64,000 nucleotides of DNA from Lucinisca nassula (GCA_963580285.1 OY757010.1:61030406-61094405); one strand, 5' to 3'. Positions 22,462 to 32,300 are shown, counted from the first letter of the stretch. Numbers and translations are program-made. The notes: a model not told the origin generated them from the sequence alone.

Positions 22462-22674
22462 TAAACCCTTGACCTGCTGAATATTTAAATATGCCACACC
22501 CACTACCGATTATCAACCAATCAGATTTCTTTATGCAATTTATTGCGACAAATTCATAAACTGAATGACAAACAATGAAGATCTTGATCAGATGGCTTCT
22601 TCAGAAGCCATCTGATCTGGATCTTCATTGTTTGAAAGATAAGACATATCGGGGCTCAGCAGGACAAGGGTTAA
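22462..22674. mobile_element. TTAA-1 MITE
   Basis: TTAAACCCTTGACCTGCTGA to GCAGGACAAGGGTTAA. Perfect hairpin GATGGCTTCTTCAGAAGCCA. Confidence 0.85.
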
Positions 22675-22837
22675 GTTTACTGTATAAAAACAAATTGGGA
22701 ACAGTTGCTTGATGGATATCTAATCCAAAACAGTGTTTTCCAAATAACACTACAATGAGTAGGGCTGGCTAATCGGAGCCGAAAGGATAATTGATTATCA
22801 GTCCTGCTATTGTGATCGATAATCGATTAGTAATCGA

Positions 22838-23452
22838 CTTTTATATTTATTTATTTAATGAGGGTAAACACATTTAGCTATACACTAATCTTCCATGTGA
22901 CCCTCTTAAAGGTAGACAACATATTTACAAGATACAGTCTCCAAATACAAGTATGGAATGTTGAACTAAACTACACATCCCAAAACTGCCATGCATCCAC
23001 ATACATATAGCCATTCAAAAGCTCACATAGATATAATCTGCTGTGAATGAGTATTTACAATAAAAATGAAACACACACACAAACACACACAAAGAAGAAT
23101 ATGCCTAGTTACACATTAATACTTAAACATTCTTTTTGTTATTCTTTTATCCAATTTATGAAATTATTATGGAAAGAATAAGAGAATTCAAATTTTTCAG
23201 TTGAGCAGGTCAGCTGTTCCATACAATGGGTTCTGAATAAAGAATACTTTGCTTAAATATCTCTCTTTTTGGCAGTGATGGGATAAAATTAGAATAAATT
23301 ACAGATCTAAAGAAAGGGGTATTGTCATCTATAATTCTTGGATTAAACATTTCGTATATATATGTGGGAGTTTCTAATTTGTCAACTTTGAACATGAATT
23401 TTGATTTCCGTAGATATAGTCTTTCAATGACTAAGTATCTGAAAATTTGGTC
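22838..23452 (-). mobile_element. LINE 3' fragment, reverse strand, frameshifted
   Basis: On the minus strand an open frame (23395 to 23210) reads TPTYIYEMFNPRIIDD and ILYSEPIVWNS, the usual end of many LINE polyproteins (tyrosine, then WNS-LP). After WNS the frame is broken, but a +1 shift continues PAQLKNLNSL, so one base has been lost. The 3' end on the minus strand is a TAAATAAATAAATA-type tail at 22840-22856. Confidence 0.6.
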
Positions 23453-23717
23453 ATAATTTAACCTGTTTGGCTTTTTGTCACAGCAGGACTCCTACCATAT
23501 GTTGTACTTTACCATATGTATTTGAACAGACAGACCTGAGCGAACAGTGTAGAACCCAGATGAGACGCCGCAGAATGCGGCGTCTCATCAGGTTCTGCAC
23601 TGTTTGCCACTCATCCAGCTATTTTAGACACAACTTTGGGTGGTAAATTGTACTTAACAAATAATCGATAACAAGCAATCAGTAATGATAATCATTTTTG
23701 TAGTATTTTTCAATCGG

Positions 23718-23946
23718 TTAACCCTTTTTGTACCAGAAACCCCAAAATGGGTAATTGGCAAATAGTGCTGGCCCAGATCAGGTGCTGCAGAAAGCGGCTT
23801 TCGGCGTCTGATCAGGGCCTACACTGTTCGCAAAAAGGACAGCCATTTTCCTAATAAATTTTGAAGCAATCTGACTCACCTAAAGTTTGAAGTGGACTCC
23901 TGTTGCATATAAGGAGTAAGAGTCCATTTGGTACAAAAAGGGTTAA
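23718..23946. mobile_element. TTAA-2 MITE (nested in hAT-F)
   Basis: TTAACCCTTTTTGTACCAGA to ACAAAAAGGGTTAA, bounded by TTAA. The loop is GCTGCAGAAAGCGGC with a small duplication. Confidence 0.85.
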
Positions 23947-24131
23947 CGGCAAACCTGCCCAGGCAAAGGGGTACAAATCGGACTGTCCATGCTTATAAAC
24001 CGTTTTGGTTACATTGGGTGACAGGGCTTGAGATGTCATTTCATCTCAATGTCAGGTAAAAGTCCCAATGCCTCCAAAATGACCTATACAATGTTGACAG
24101 GGACATTAAAACTCAAAAAAAAACAAAAAAG
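23947..24131 (+). mobile_element. SINE-A 3' fragment
   Basis: Starts at CCTGCCCAGGCAAAG, includes GGGCTTGAGATGTCATTTCA, and ends in an A-rich CAAAAAAG tail. Confidence 0.7.
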
Positions 24132-24166
24132 GTTAATTGATCATGCGATTAATCCTGCCAGCCTTA

Positions 24167-24371
24167 GCCCTTAACCTGCTGTTCACGACAATCTTTACTT
24201 TTGCAAACAGTGTAGGTCCAGATCAGATTGCTTCTGAAGAAGCCATCTGATCAGGCTCTACACTCTCATGTAGTTTGTGAATTTAACAATTATGTTTTGT
24301 CAAGTAATTTTATTGGTTGATAGTCAGAAATGGGTGTGGCTAATTTAAATATTCAGCAAGATAAGGGTTAA
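24167..24371. mobile_element. TTAA-1 MITE immediately before exon 2
   Basis: Ends AGCAAGATAAGGGTTAA 23 bases before the exon. Hairpin GATTGCTTCTGAAGAAGCCA. Confidence 0.8.
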
Positions 24372-24394
24372 CAATGAGTCCACTGTGTTTATAG

Positions 24395-24462
24395 GTAGAG
24401 GTGGCCGACCAGGCGCAGGACTAGCAGTACCAGGAGGAAAAAGATTATCCCTTATTGATAAG
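24395..24462 (+). CDS. Exon 2: end of RGG region, NKRF-like protein
   Basis: A 68-base exon, acceptor TTTATAG, donor GTAAGT. It completes the split Gly codon from exon 1 and reads RGRGGRPGAGLAVPGGKRL followed by SLIDK, ending in phase 0. It closes the RGG region and begins the folded part of the protein. It is squeezed between mobile elements: a TTAA-1 copy ends 23 bases upstream and an HP-D copy begins about 6-20 bases downstream. Confidence 0.8.
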
Positions 24463-24468
24463 GTAAGT

Positions 24469-24712
24469 GGGTACTGTATTGATTCAAAATTTTGGGACAG
24501 ATAGTCCTAAGCAAACAGTGTTGACCCAGAACAGACTGCTCCTGCAGGAGAAGTCTGATCAGGGTCTACACTGTTTGCCATTCTGTCAGCACCTTTTGAA
24601 CTCCTTGCTGGATCATGAAACAAATTTGTTAAAATTAACTTTTAGGAGAATTACAGCAAGTCCTTAAGGTGTCAGATTTTTTTTTTTTTTAATTTTTACG
24701 GTAGTTTTCATA
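24469..24712 (+). mobile_element. HP-D MITE immediately after exon 2
   Basis: TTTTGGGACAGATAGTCC, hairpin CTGCTCCTGCAGGAGAAG, then TACAGCAAGTCCTTAAGGTG and a T-run. Confidence 0.75.
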
Positions 24713-25421
24713 TATAAACAGCAAGTCTTTGTGTACAAAAGTACAGTGACATTCTGCTATTATTAAAATTAAGACTAATTTTGCTTTCAAAAGCATATTT
24801 AGGAGTTTTCAGTTGTTCTGTCTGTGTGTTTTCTACGTCCAGTGTTCTTAGAAAGAGATCACCTTTGGGACTGTCCATTAGTTGTCTTCAAAGCCAATTT
24901 TGAACAGTTTCAAGGGTGGTCTTGATAAACTGTCGAATTTCAATGGCTCGAACACCTTTGAGACAACGAAAATCTGTTTGAGACGGGTAGTTCGAGCCAC
25001 TGAGGGTTACTGTCATGAGGTATAAATGGGATAATTTTGGGACTTCCTTCCGGTGTTCTGTAATATAAATGTTTGCTGTTTGTACTCACTAGAATCGCCT
25101 CAATGAGGCAATTTTTATGAGTAGACACAGCATACATTTGCAAGATAAAAACGAAAATATCCTAAATTTACCCCTCACTATTTCTTGTGTAGCAAAGTTC
25201 CTTAGGGACTCAAGAAGGGGTACGACTCAGCCATGGTAAACAAGTCATCAGTGTTCGAGCCATGTAGATTTACTCTACAGGAAGTAACTCTGATGCTAGG
25301 GGCCCCTGATTCGATCCCCAGCGGCAGTGATAATTTCGATGTTTGAACACGCTCCAATCATCCATTGTCCACTTCATTCTATCTGCAGCTGTATTTAAAG
25401 TTTATTCTGTTTTTGTAACAG
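24713..25421. other. Intron 2 remainder: L-like, G-like and tRNA-like fragments
   Basis: A degenerate L element (about 24750-24935), a G palindrome remnant (AGAATCGCCTCAATGAGGCA, 25092-25111) and a tRNA-like B box (CTGATTCGATCCCCAG, about 25306-25321). No coding exon seen. Confidence 0.45.
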
Positions 25422-25564
25422 TTTGTGTCATTTGGTAAATACCTTCGTAATGAGGGGGCTACTCGTGTCAATGCTATACAGTCTATCGAGAATGGATGTA
25501 CAGCCACAGCGATGGGTCTGAAAACAGAGTATGAAGAAGAAACCTTACCAAAGATATATAACAG
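25422..25564 (+). CDS. Exon 3: first half of dsRBD-like repeat 1
   Basis: Begins in phase 0 after TTTTGTAACAG and ends in phase 2 before GTAACA. It reads FVSFGKYLRNEGATRVNAIQ and continues ENGCTATAMGLKTEYEEE, corresponding to the first helix and first strands of an NKRF-type dsRBD. The split codon AG|A joins exactly to exon 4. A Tc1/mariner-like MITE starts only 8 bases after the donor. Confidence 0.82.
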
Positions 25565-25572
25565 GTAACAAG

Positions 25573-26060
25573 TACAGTAAAACCTCCACTAATGGTCACC
25601 TCTGTTAAGCAGCCACCTCTCTTCAGCAACCACCTTAATTCCTCCCACAGCATTTTAGTATATATTTTGCCTCTGCTCAGCGGCCACCTCTCTCCTCCAG
25701 CCAGCAGCCACCTTACCAAATCTAAATTCCCTCGATTAAACAGCCAGAGTTAACTCAAACGCAAAAAATCAGATGTAAAATAGGAATTTCTCTTTGGTGT
25801 ATTTATTTATTTCAAAATTTATTATTCCCATAATTACCATTGTGATATCTGTTTGAAGTGGTTTCATATGACACCTCTCCATCATTTATTTTTCTTTTAG
25901 TACATCCATGTTGAGCTGTCTTCAGTTATCACCATTTTATGTCTGTTGATAACAATCCATACATCATCCCAGACATTTCCCTCTCTTGAACAGCCACCTC
26001 CCTTAAACAGTCAGTTTTGGAGTTTTTCCAGGATGGCTGTTTAATGGAGGTTACACTGTA
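25573..26060. mobile_element. Tc1/mariner-like MITE 8 bases inside intron 3
   Basis: Ends TACAGTAAAACCTCC and (inverted) TACAGTGTAACCTCC, with TA at both edges. The interior has repeated CAGCCACCTC motifs. No transposase. Confidence 0.75.
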
Positions 26061-26090
26061 AAGCATTTTCAATGCACATATTAACCCATT

Positions 26091-26303
26091 TTGTCCTGGA
26101 AACCCCACAGTGGGTACCGTGGCAAACAGTGCAGGACCAGATGAGACGCCGCAGAATGCGGCATACTGCAGCGTCACATCAGGGCCTACACTATTTGCAG
26201 AAAGTTCAGCCATTTTCCAAATGAATTTGGACACCCCTAAAATTTGAAATGGACTCTGACTATATATAAGGAGGAAGAATCCTTCTGGTACAAAAAGTGT
26301 TAA
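26091..26303. mobile_element. TTAA-2 MITE
   Basis: TTAACCCATTTTGTCCTGG to ACAAAAAGTGTTAA. Hairpin GACGCCGCAGAATGCGGC with an added GCATACTGC. Confidence 0.8.
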
Positions 26304-27057
26304 ATGTTAATGTCGAGGGTGTGTTTTATACAATGAACTGTCTTTGGCAATATTCCAATTGCCAGTCTGCACCAAGGATACTGCTGACTGAAGTATAATG
26401 TCTGAAATGTCAAAGCTGCAAATGCTGTAATTTTGTCAAAAAGATTTTTGTTGTTGTTGTTTTTTTTCATCTTTAAAGAGGCACATATGCAACTTCAATA
26501 TGCTTGTAACACCCTATTAGATGGAATGCTTGAAAACTGTTACAAGTTAAGTACACAACTTCCCTAGACTTTATAGAAGACTAATTGAAGATTAACCCAA
26601 ACATTTTGCTAACGGTGCAAGTTTTTATAGCTCACCAAAGCTGAAGGCTGCTGGGGAGCTTATAGTCTAGGCAGTGGTCCGCCATGGTCGAGAGCTTGTA
26701 GATGTATATTTAGTATTGGCCTGCACAAATATGACAGCAAATAAGGGCTTGTACAAATGTGATAGCAATTCTATGTAAGAGCTCTACCCGTGGGCCTCTT
26801 CTTTGTGTGAAAGCTTATACTTGTTAACGGCCATTTTCTTCTTCTTGTGAAAGCTTACACTTGTTGTTGCATTTAAATATAAAAGTCAACTTGCACTGTG
26901 GGAAACTAATGGCTGTACTTCCATGTTAAACCCAACGTCTGTAATGTCTTCGCCCATGTGGATAGACAATGAGCATTTCTCAGGGGAGGTAACTTGGCAT
27001 TAGGGTCTGCACCTAAAGGGAAGAATTTAGCCCTGATAACACAGTATGAGATAACAC
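26304..27057. other. Unassigned intron 3 sequence
   Basis: A segment at about 26629-26700 (AGCTCACCAAAGCTGAAGGC, GAGCTTATAG) resembles 28,549-28,620, an older dispersed repeat. No exon seen. Confidence 0.35.
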
Positions 27058-27480
27058 ATTCTTGCACACCGGACAAGGAAATCCGCAGTTTTACTTTGGG
27101 ATAGAAATTTATGTTCTGACCCTGGTGTTCCGACCCAACATTGAATATAATCGCGTGTTTGATAAATGCACTGGTTGATTACGACCTCGTATGCACCGTC
27201 GTTAAGGTTGGCGTCACAGCAACATCACTAAACATTCCTGCAGTGTCAACACAATATGGCAGATGTTGGTAACCAAAATGACTGCAGCATTAAAAATCCG
27301 CTTTAAGAAATGGAAGGTATGCAAGAAAAAGAATCTTGTATGGGTGTGAGGGGTGGATAGAAAAATCCGTCCCTCGGGATCACTGTCCGGCATCACTCGG
27401 CAAGCCTCGTGATGCCGGACAGTGACCCTTGGCACAGATTTTTCCATCCACCCCTCACACCCATACAAGATTCTTATAGT
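27058..27480. mobile_element. M element, one end truncated
   Basis: Left end TTCTTGCACACCGGACAAGG. Strong palindrome around GATGCCGGACAGTGA with arms GTGAGGGGTGGATAGAAAAA. Related to the complete copy at 42,425. Confidence 0.75.
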
Positions 27481-27600
27481 ACATACCATATATACAGAGA
27501 ACCCTTGCTATAGCAACAGAATTTGCTCCAGTACAGTCTGCTGCTAAAGCCAATTTGCCAATAATGACTATAAAGAATCCCAATTAGGAGTAGTACAGTA

Positions 27601-27830
27601 AAAGTCTTAAAATTCAGACACCTTAAGGACTTGCTGTAATTCTCTTAAAGGTTTCACAAAATTTGTTTCATGATCCAAGAAGGAGTCCAAAAGGTGCAGA
27701 CGGAATGGCAAGCACTGTAGACCCTGATCAGACTGCTCCTTCAGGAGCAGTCTGATTTGGGTTTGCACTGTTTGCTTAGACCTATCTGTCCCAATACTTT
27801 GGATCATTTCGGTATAATAGGAAATGAAGG
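27601..27830 (-). mobile_element. HP-D MITE, reverse
   Basis: Reads ACACCTTAAGGACTTGCTGT to GACCTATCTGTCCCAATAC, with hairpin CTGCTCCTTCAGGAGCAG. Confidence 0.8.
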
Positions 27831-27859
27831 ACTTTTCCCCTTATTTATTTCAAGAAACA

Positions 27860-28272
27860 ATTGTTGTTGATATTTGATAGAATCACCTTGATGAGAAACA
27901 ATTGTCATTGATATTTGTTAGAATCGCCTTGATGAGACAATTGTTACAAACATTCACAACATCTGTTTCTTGGAGTATTAGTTATTTACAGCATCACGAA
28001 AACCCGCCTATATGATTTTCACCCCCTCGAACCCCACTCTTATATAGTAAAACTGGGGTTTGCAGGGGTATGCATTATTTTTCTTATTGCTACTCCAAAA
28101 CATAGCTTGTGGGTACTCGTTAGAACTGCCTCATTGAGGCGGTTCTAACGAGTATCCGCAATCTATGTTTTGAGCAGAAATAAGAAAAATAAGGAATTTT
28201 TTCATCTGATAATTTTCATTTTTCGGTGGTAAAAGTTACAATGTATTTCTATAGGCGTGTTTTCGTAATGGT
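27860..28272. mobile_element. G-family MITE (28000-28272) after a G-like fragment
   Basis: Full copy: ATCACGAAAACCCGCCTATA to ATAGGCGTGTTTTCGTAAT, with palindrome GAGGCGGTTCTAACGAGTA. The preceding 140 bases repeat ATTGTYRTTGATATTTGWTA twice. Confidence 0.8.
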
Positions 28273-28904
28273 ATTATTGAATATCTCCATTTATCCGCCT
28301 CATCTTGAACTAAGGATTTGTTCCCTTAAAAATGTCATTATAACATGTTTTGTTGTTATTTTGAATGTTTGTATTAAGAGGGTTGACTGTAACAGATAAT
28401 GAGCAGTTTGCAAGGGAGGGTACTTGGGATAAGTGTCAGCCCCTAAAAGAAAGAATTGACTTCTTCCAAAAATTTGATAAAATTTTTGTAGCCTTGACCT
28501 CTTAAATTTTCATTCATATAAATGCAAAGATTTTTAGTTATTATTTTAAGCTCACCAGACCCAAAGGCTCTGTGGCAGCTTATAGGTTGGCAATTGTCCT
28601 TCCTGGTATGTTGTCCATCTTATGTCTTCTGTCGTTGTCTGATGCCAACACTTTCAAACAACAGCTGTGCCAATTGGACCAAAATCGTGTTGTCATGGTT
28701 ATAAATATTTTTTTCAGCAAAGGTTAAAGCCAAACTTTAAAATGCAAGATTATTTGCAAAATGCTTAAGTAATCACTTTTTCACCATTACCTGACATTGA
28801 CCTAAAAATGCCCAAATTGCCCTTTTCCTATGACAGGGCTAATCACAGAATCTGTGAGCTCAGTTTCAGTTTTCACTTTGATTTTTCAATAGCGAGCTAA
28901 GGTC
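28273..28904. other. Unassigned intron 3 sequence
   Basis: The 28,549-28,760 part is related to 26,629. The ORF 28522-28704 lies in that repeat. Confidence 0.3.
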
Positions 28905-29050
28905 CTGTACCATATTTACCATATATATTTAGACAGACAATCCTAAGCAAATAGTGTAGACACCGATACACTGTTGGCTGTTCATTTAGCTATATTTAGA
29001 CACAACATCAAGCAGTAAATTCTGCTTGTTCAAAGTTTAGAAAAAGTATG
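28905..29050 (+). mobile_element. HP-E MITE, hairpin deleted
   Basis: Keeps TTACCATATATATTTAGACA and TAAATTCTGCTTGTTCAAAG. The central palindrome is nearly gone. It ends 65 bases before exon 4. Confidence 0.6.
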
Positions 29051-29115
29051 GTGAACATTTGCCAATTGTTTTTTGTTTGTTTTCTTTCATATACATGTAT
29101 ATTGTATTATTTCAG

Positions 29116-29286
29116 ACCTCTTTTCACTGGCAAACTAGCTATTAGTGGTATCTTTCTGGCACGATCTCTCGGTGGCAACAAGAAGACGTTGAAACATGAA
29201 GTATATAAAATGGCACTGGACATTCTTATGAACAAGACAGTAGCGGAGATAAATGAGCTCAAGGATCCAGGCATGGAGAGCATTAA
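29116..29286 (+). CDS. Exon 4: second half of dsRBD-like repeat 1
   Basis: Acceptor TATTATTTCAG, donor GTAAGT, entering in phase 2 and leaving in phase 2. It reads RPLFTGKLAISGIFLARSLG, then GNKKTLKHEVYKMALDILMN. This is the conserved strand-KK-helix signature of the repeat: a small hydrophobic strand ending in LARSLG, the basic NKK that would contact RNA, then an amphipathic helix ending ALDIL. In-frame TAA follows the donor, so splicing is required. Confidence 0.87.
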
Positions 29287-29309
29287 GTAAGTTTGAAGAT
29301 TATAACAAT

Positions 29310-29625
29310 ATTACATGGGTGTGAGGGATGGATAGAAAAATCTGTTCTGAGGATCACTGTCCAGCATCAGGAGGCTTACCCATATATCTCACCTGAGACA
29401 AAATCTCAAGGTGAACTTTTGTGACCGCTTGATGTAAGTAGTCCATCTCTTGTGTTGATGACATAGTTGATGTCTATTTCAACCAGTGGGTCAGAGCACA
29501 TCAAACACAGGAACATTATTGATTTTTATCCTTCCCTGGGTAGGATAACCTGGCCAGGATAAGAATTTCTATCTCATACTTAAGTCCAGGATTTCCTTAC
29601 CTGGTGTGCAAGAAAAACATATTGG
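29310..29625. mobile_element. M element fragment
   Basis: GGGTGTGAGGGATGGATAGA and the right end CCTTACCTGGTGTGCAAGAA. Confidence 0.6.
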
Positions 29626-29632
29626 CCATTAT

Positions 29633-29826
29633 TAACCCTTAACCTGCTGAATATTTATATATGCCACACCCACCACTGATTATCAACCAATCAGATTATT
29701 TGATGCAAATGATTGCAACAAATTCATGACCTGAATGACAAACAATGACGATCCGGATCAGATGGCTTCTTCATCTTCATTGTTTGAAAGATTAGACATA
29801 TCCGGACTCAGCACTACAAGGGTTAA
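29633..29826. mobile_element. TTAA-1 MITE, one hairpin arm deleted
   Basis: TTAACCCTTAACCTGCTGAA to ACTACAAGGGTTAA, loop reduced to GATGGCTTCTTCATC. Confidence 0.8.
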
Positions 29827-30451
29827 CACATAATCTAATAGGCACACACCATAATAGGGGACCCTGATTGAGAGCCAAGATTTTGCTGTCTGCCCAAGTT
29901 GAAACTGTGATCACTATCACTATAACATATACTTTTTAAGGGATAAACAGGAACAAATTGCTGACTGAAAAATTTTGAGGAGCTTATTATCCCCGTGTTT
30001 GTCAAATATTAATATTGTTATCCCCTCCATCTGCCCATCTGGCTATCTCCTAAACCTAAATTTAGTGCATGGGTTTTGCTTACATGAGTGGGGTGTTCAA
30101 TAGCATATTTATTTTTGGCCCTGCCTCCAGGGGCCCTAGGGAGAGGTCAAAAGGTGAAATATCAACAAAAATCAATTACAAAGCCAATTTATTACATTTT
30201 GATACCAAACTTATTGAATGGGATTTTAGCTAGATCTTGCCCTAGGGTCTGAATTTGGGGGGTTCGGAGGAGGGTCACAAATAAAGTTTTTCAGAACATA
30301 GTCATATCAAATCGAAGGGGGTGATGAGAATACGAATCTAGTAAAATGTTCAGATTGGGGCCCTGGGGAGGGGTCAAAAGGTCAAACATCAATTATTGCA
30401 ATTGCTATCAAAAATGGAGATTTGTGATAATCTTTCACTCAAACAAAAAAT
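29827..30451. repeat. Unassigned with degenerate direct repeats
   Basis: AGGGGTCAAAAGGTCAAACATC-type segments recur at about 30140 and 30365. No exon seen. Confidence 0.4.
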
Positions 30452-30640
30452 TAGGGCCTTATATGCCTAAGCAAACAGTAAAGGCCCAGATCAGACTGCA
30501 CCTGATCAGGGTCTACACTGCTTGCCATTCGGTCTGCACCTTTTGGACACCTTGCTGGATCATGAGACAAATTTAATAAAGTTTTAGGAAACTTACAGCA
30601 AGTCCTAAAGGTGTCCAAATTTTCAGGACTTTAACGGTAA
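30452..30640 (+). mobile_element. HP-D MITE ending at the exon 5 splice acceptor
   Basis: CTTATATGCCTAAGCAAACA, a short hairpin, ACAGCAAGTCCTAAAGGTGT, and the family end TTTAACGGTAA, followed at once by TTGCAG and exon 5. Confidence 0.75.
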
Positions 30641-30646
30641 TTGCAG

Positions 30647-30803
30647 GGCAACGGTAGAGATGTATCTGAGGGATGATGTTCAAGGCATGACGAGCTTGCC
30701 CAATAAGGTGTCAATGGAGGAGGTTGCGGAGAAGATGAAAGCAAAGTTGGGAACAATGAACTCTCTTCAGTCTGGTATTCAGAAGCTAAAAGATTACCTT
30801 AAG
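30647..30803 (+). CDS. Exon 5: linker and start of repeat 2
   Basis: Enters in phase 2 (AA|G = Lys) and leaves in phase 0 at donor GTGAGT. It encodes ATVEMYLRDDVQGMTSLPNK and then a charged helical stretch containing MEEVAEKMKAKLG and ending KLKDYLK. The preceding 190 bases of intron are an HP-D MITE that ends about 6 bases before the splice acceptor, so the branch point probably lies inside the transposon. A second copy of the donor lies 379 bases downstream. Confidence 0.8.
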
Positions 30804-30872
30804 GTGAGTAAAACCTACCTCTACCTCAACAAGGCATCAACCTACTTTTATAAGCACAACTTGGATGATGTA
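30797..30872 (+). repeat. First copy of a 76-base duplication containing the exon 5 donor
   Basis: Starts CCTTAAGGTGAGTAAAACCT and ends ACTTGGATGATGTA. The second copy is at 31176-31223 plus 31426-31455, split by a MITE. Confidence 0.8.
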
Positions 30873-31175
30873 ACGCCCCTGCCCATCGGGGCTTGAAGAA
30901 ATAGATGGGCTGCATGATGCTTCCACGCAGAGCTGAAACCGACCTGCACACGAGTACTGATAAAGCGCTTAGAGGATCTAAGCCTGCCCAGGCAAAGCAG
31001 TGCAAGGCGGCCCGTCCATGCTTATAAACCCTATTGGTTTCATTGGGCGACAGGGCTTGAGATGGTGATTTCATGTCAACATCGAGTAAAAGTCCGACAA
31101 AATTGGAAGCAACGTCTCCAAAATGACCTCTACAGTGTTGACGGGGACGTTAAACCTCAAATCAAACAAACAAAA
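30872..31175 (+). mobile_element. SINE-A copy between the duplicated donor segments
   Basis: CGCCCCTGCCCATCGGGGCT to GTTAAACCTCAAATCAAAC and a CAAAC tail. Confidence 0.85.
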
Positions 31176-31223
31176 CCTTAAGGTGAGTAAAACCTACCTC
31201 TACCTCAACAACACATCAACCTA
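31176..31223 (+). repeat. Second copy of the exon 5 donor segment
   Basis: CCTTAAGGTGAGTAAAACCT and CTCTACCTCAACAACACATC. Two mismatches from the first copy over 47 bases. It continues after the MITE at 31426. Confidence 0.8.
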
Positions 31224-31425
31224 CACCACAACCTCTATATAACACTACTAATGAGGTCCAAAGCAGAAACGCTGTTAGTTAAACAACCGTGTTATATCCA
31301 AACAAAAATGTATTGATTATATAGAAAAATGACCATTTATGGTCATTTTTCTGTATAATCTATACATTTTGGGGTCCCTCTTGAAACCATGTTATAATGA
31401 ACCGTGTTATAATGAGGTTGTGGTG
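31224..31425. mobile_element. Tc1/mariner-like MITE with TA duplication
   Basis: Ends CACCACAACCTCTATATAAC and (inverted) CACCACAACCTCATTATAAC. Palindrome AAAAATGACCATTTATGGTC. The unoccupied copy of the target at 30842-30848 shows that only TA was duplicated. Confidence 0.88.
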
Positions 31426-31427
31426 TA

Positions 31428-31750
31428 CTTTTATAATGACAACTTGCATGGCGTAGGAATCGGTTTTCTGTCCATCCATTGTCTGTGCTTTTGTTCTTTC
31501 AGCCAAATATTTGTCTCAACCATAGAGTCAATTGTCCCTGGGTTTGGTTGGTTGACTTAATTGACCTTTTTGTTATTAGGGTATTCCAAAGGCAGAGGCA
31601 AACAATACCATAGCCCTGCAAACCTATTAGCCCCAACTCTGCATCAACATCATGGCCTCCTGAATCCTAACTCAGATTGAGCTGTTAAGAAACTTAATCA
31701 GAGACATCAAGGCAACATGCATATTCAGAATTGCTAAAGGCATTGTGATC
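31428..31750. other. Unassigned intron 5 sequence
   Basis: The rest of the duplicated segment to about 31455, then nothing recognised. Confidence 0.3.
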
Positions 31751-31996
31751 AGGGGCCAGTTGTTCAAAACTTACGACGTCGTTAGTTGACAAATCGTTAA
31801 AACTTCATTTAATTTGGAAAATATATCAATATTTTTGCTGAAAAAATGTGAGCAGCTTTTGCATAATGCAAAAGCTGCTCACATTTTTTTAGCAGAAATA
31901 ACAAAATTTTAGGTATTAAACTTGCTAGAATAGTTAACAATTTGACCAATGACGAGCTTGTTAAGCTAATGATGCTTTGAACAACTGGGCCCTGAT
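31751..31996. mobile_element. K element, uninterrupted copy
   Basis: CAGGGGCCAGTTGTTCAAAA to GCTTTGAACAACTGGGCCCT. Hairpin GCAGCTTTTGCATAATGCAA. Serves as the reference for the interrupted copies. Confidence 0.85.
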
Positions 31997-32094
31997 AGAC
32001 AAGCTGGCCACATGGGCACAATGTAATAGATCATGATCAGCCTCATACAGGTGTCAGCGATTTACAGCCCACTTGGGCCTCAAGTGTTATCTTT

Positions 32095-32300
32095 TGCCCT
32101 TTTTGTACCAAATGGAATCTTCCTCCTTATACAGTGAAATTCCGCTATTAAGACCACCTATTATAATGAGTAATTCTGCTTTAAAAAGCTTATTCAGTAG
32201 GTTGAAGCTCTTCTTTCTTTGTGTTTTTCGCAAACAGTATCCTCTGGTCAGTGACCACCTTTGGGACTGATCTGGACCTGCACTGTTGACAAGTGTAGTG
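32095..32300. mobile_element. TTAA-2 fragment with an L element inserted (32136-32270)
   Basis: TTTGTACCAAATGGAATCTT is followed by CAGTGAAATTCCGCTATTAA (L end), then CCACCTTTGGGACTG and TTAA-2 remnant CTGGACCTGCACTGTT. Confidence 0.6.

Larger units (their letters stand above)
22760..24166. mobile_element. hAT-F element broken by several insertions
   Basis: Left end TAGGGCTGGCTAATCGGAGC, right end ATTAATCCTGCCAGCCTTA. Inside lie a reverse LINE fragment (22838-23452), the family's own HP-E-like core (about 23500-23660), a TTAA-2 MITE (23718-23946) and a SINE-A fragment (23947-24131). Confidence 0.7.
20775..24394 (+). other. Intron 1, filled with nested mobile elements
   Basis: GT..AG intron of 3.6 kb, phase 1. 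It contains TTAA-1 (three copies), an L element, a hAT-like composite, a SINE-A fragment and a heavily interrupted hAT-F copy, all listed separately. No additional coding exon was seen. Confidence 0.75.
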
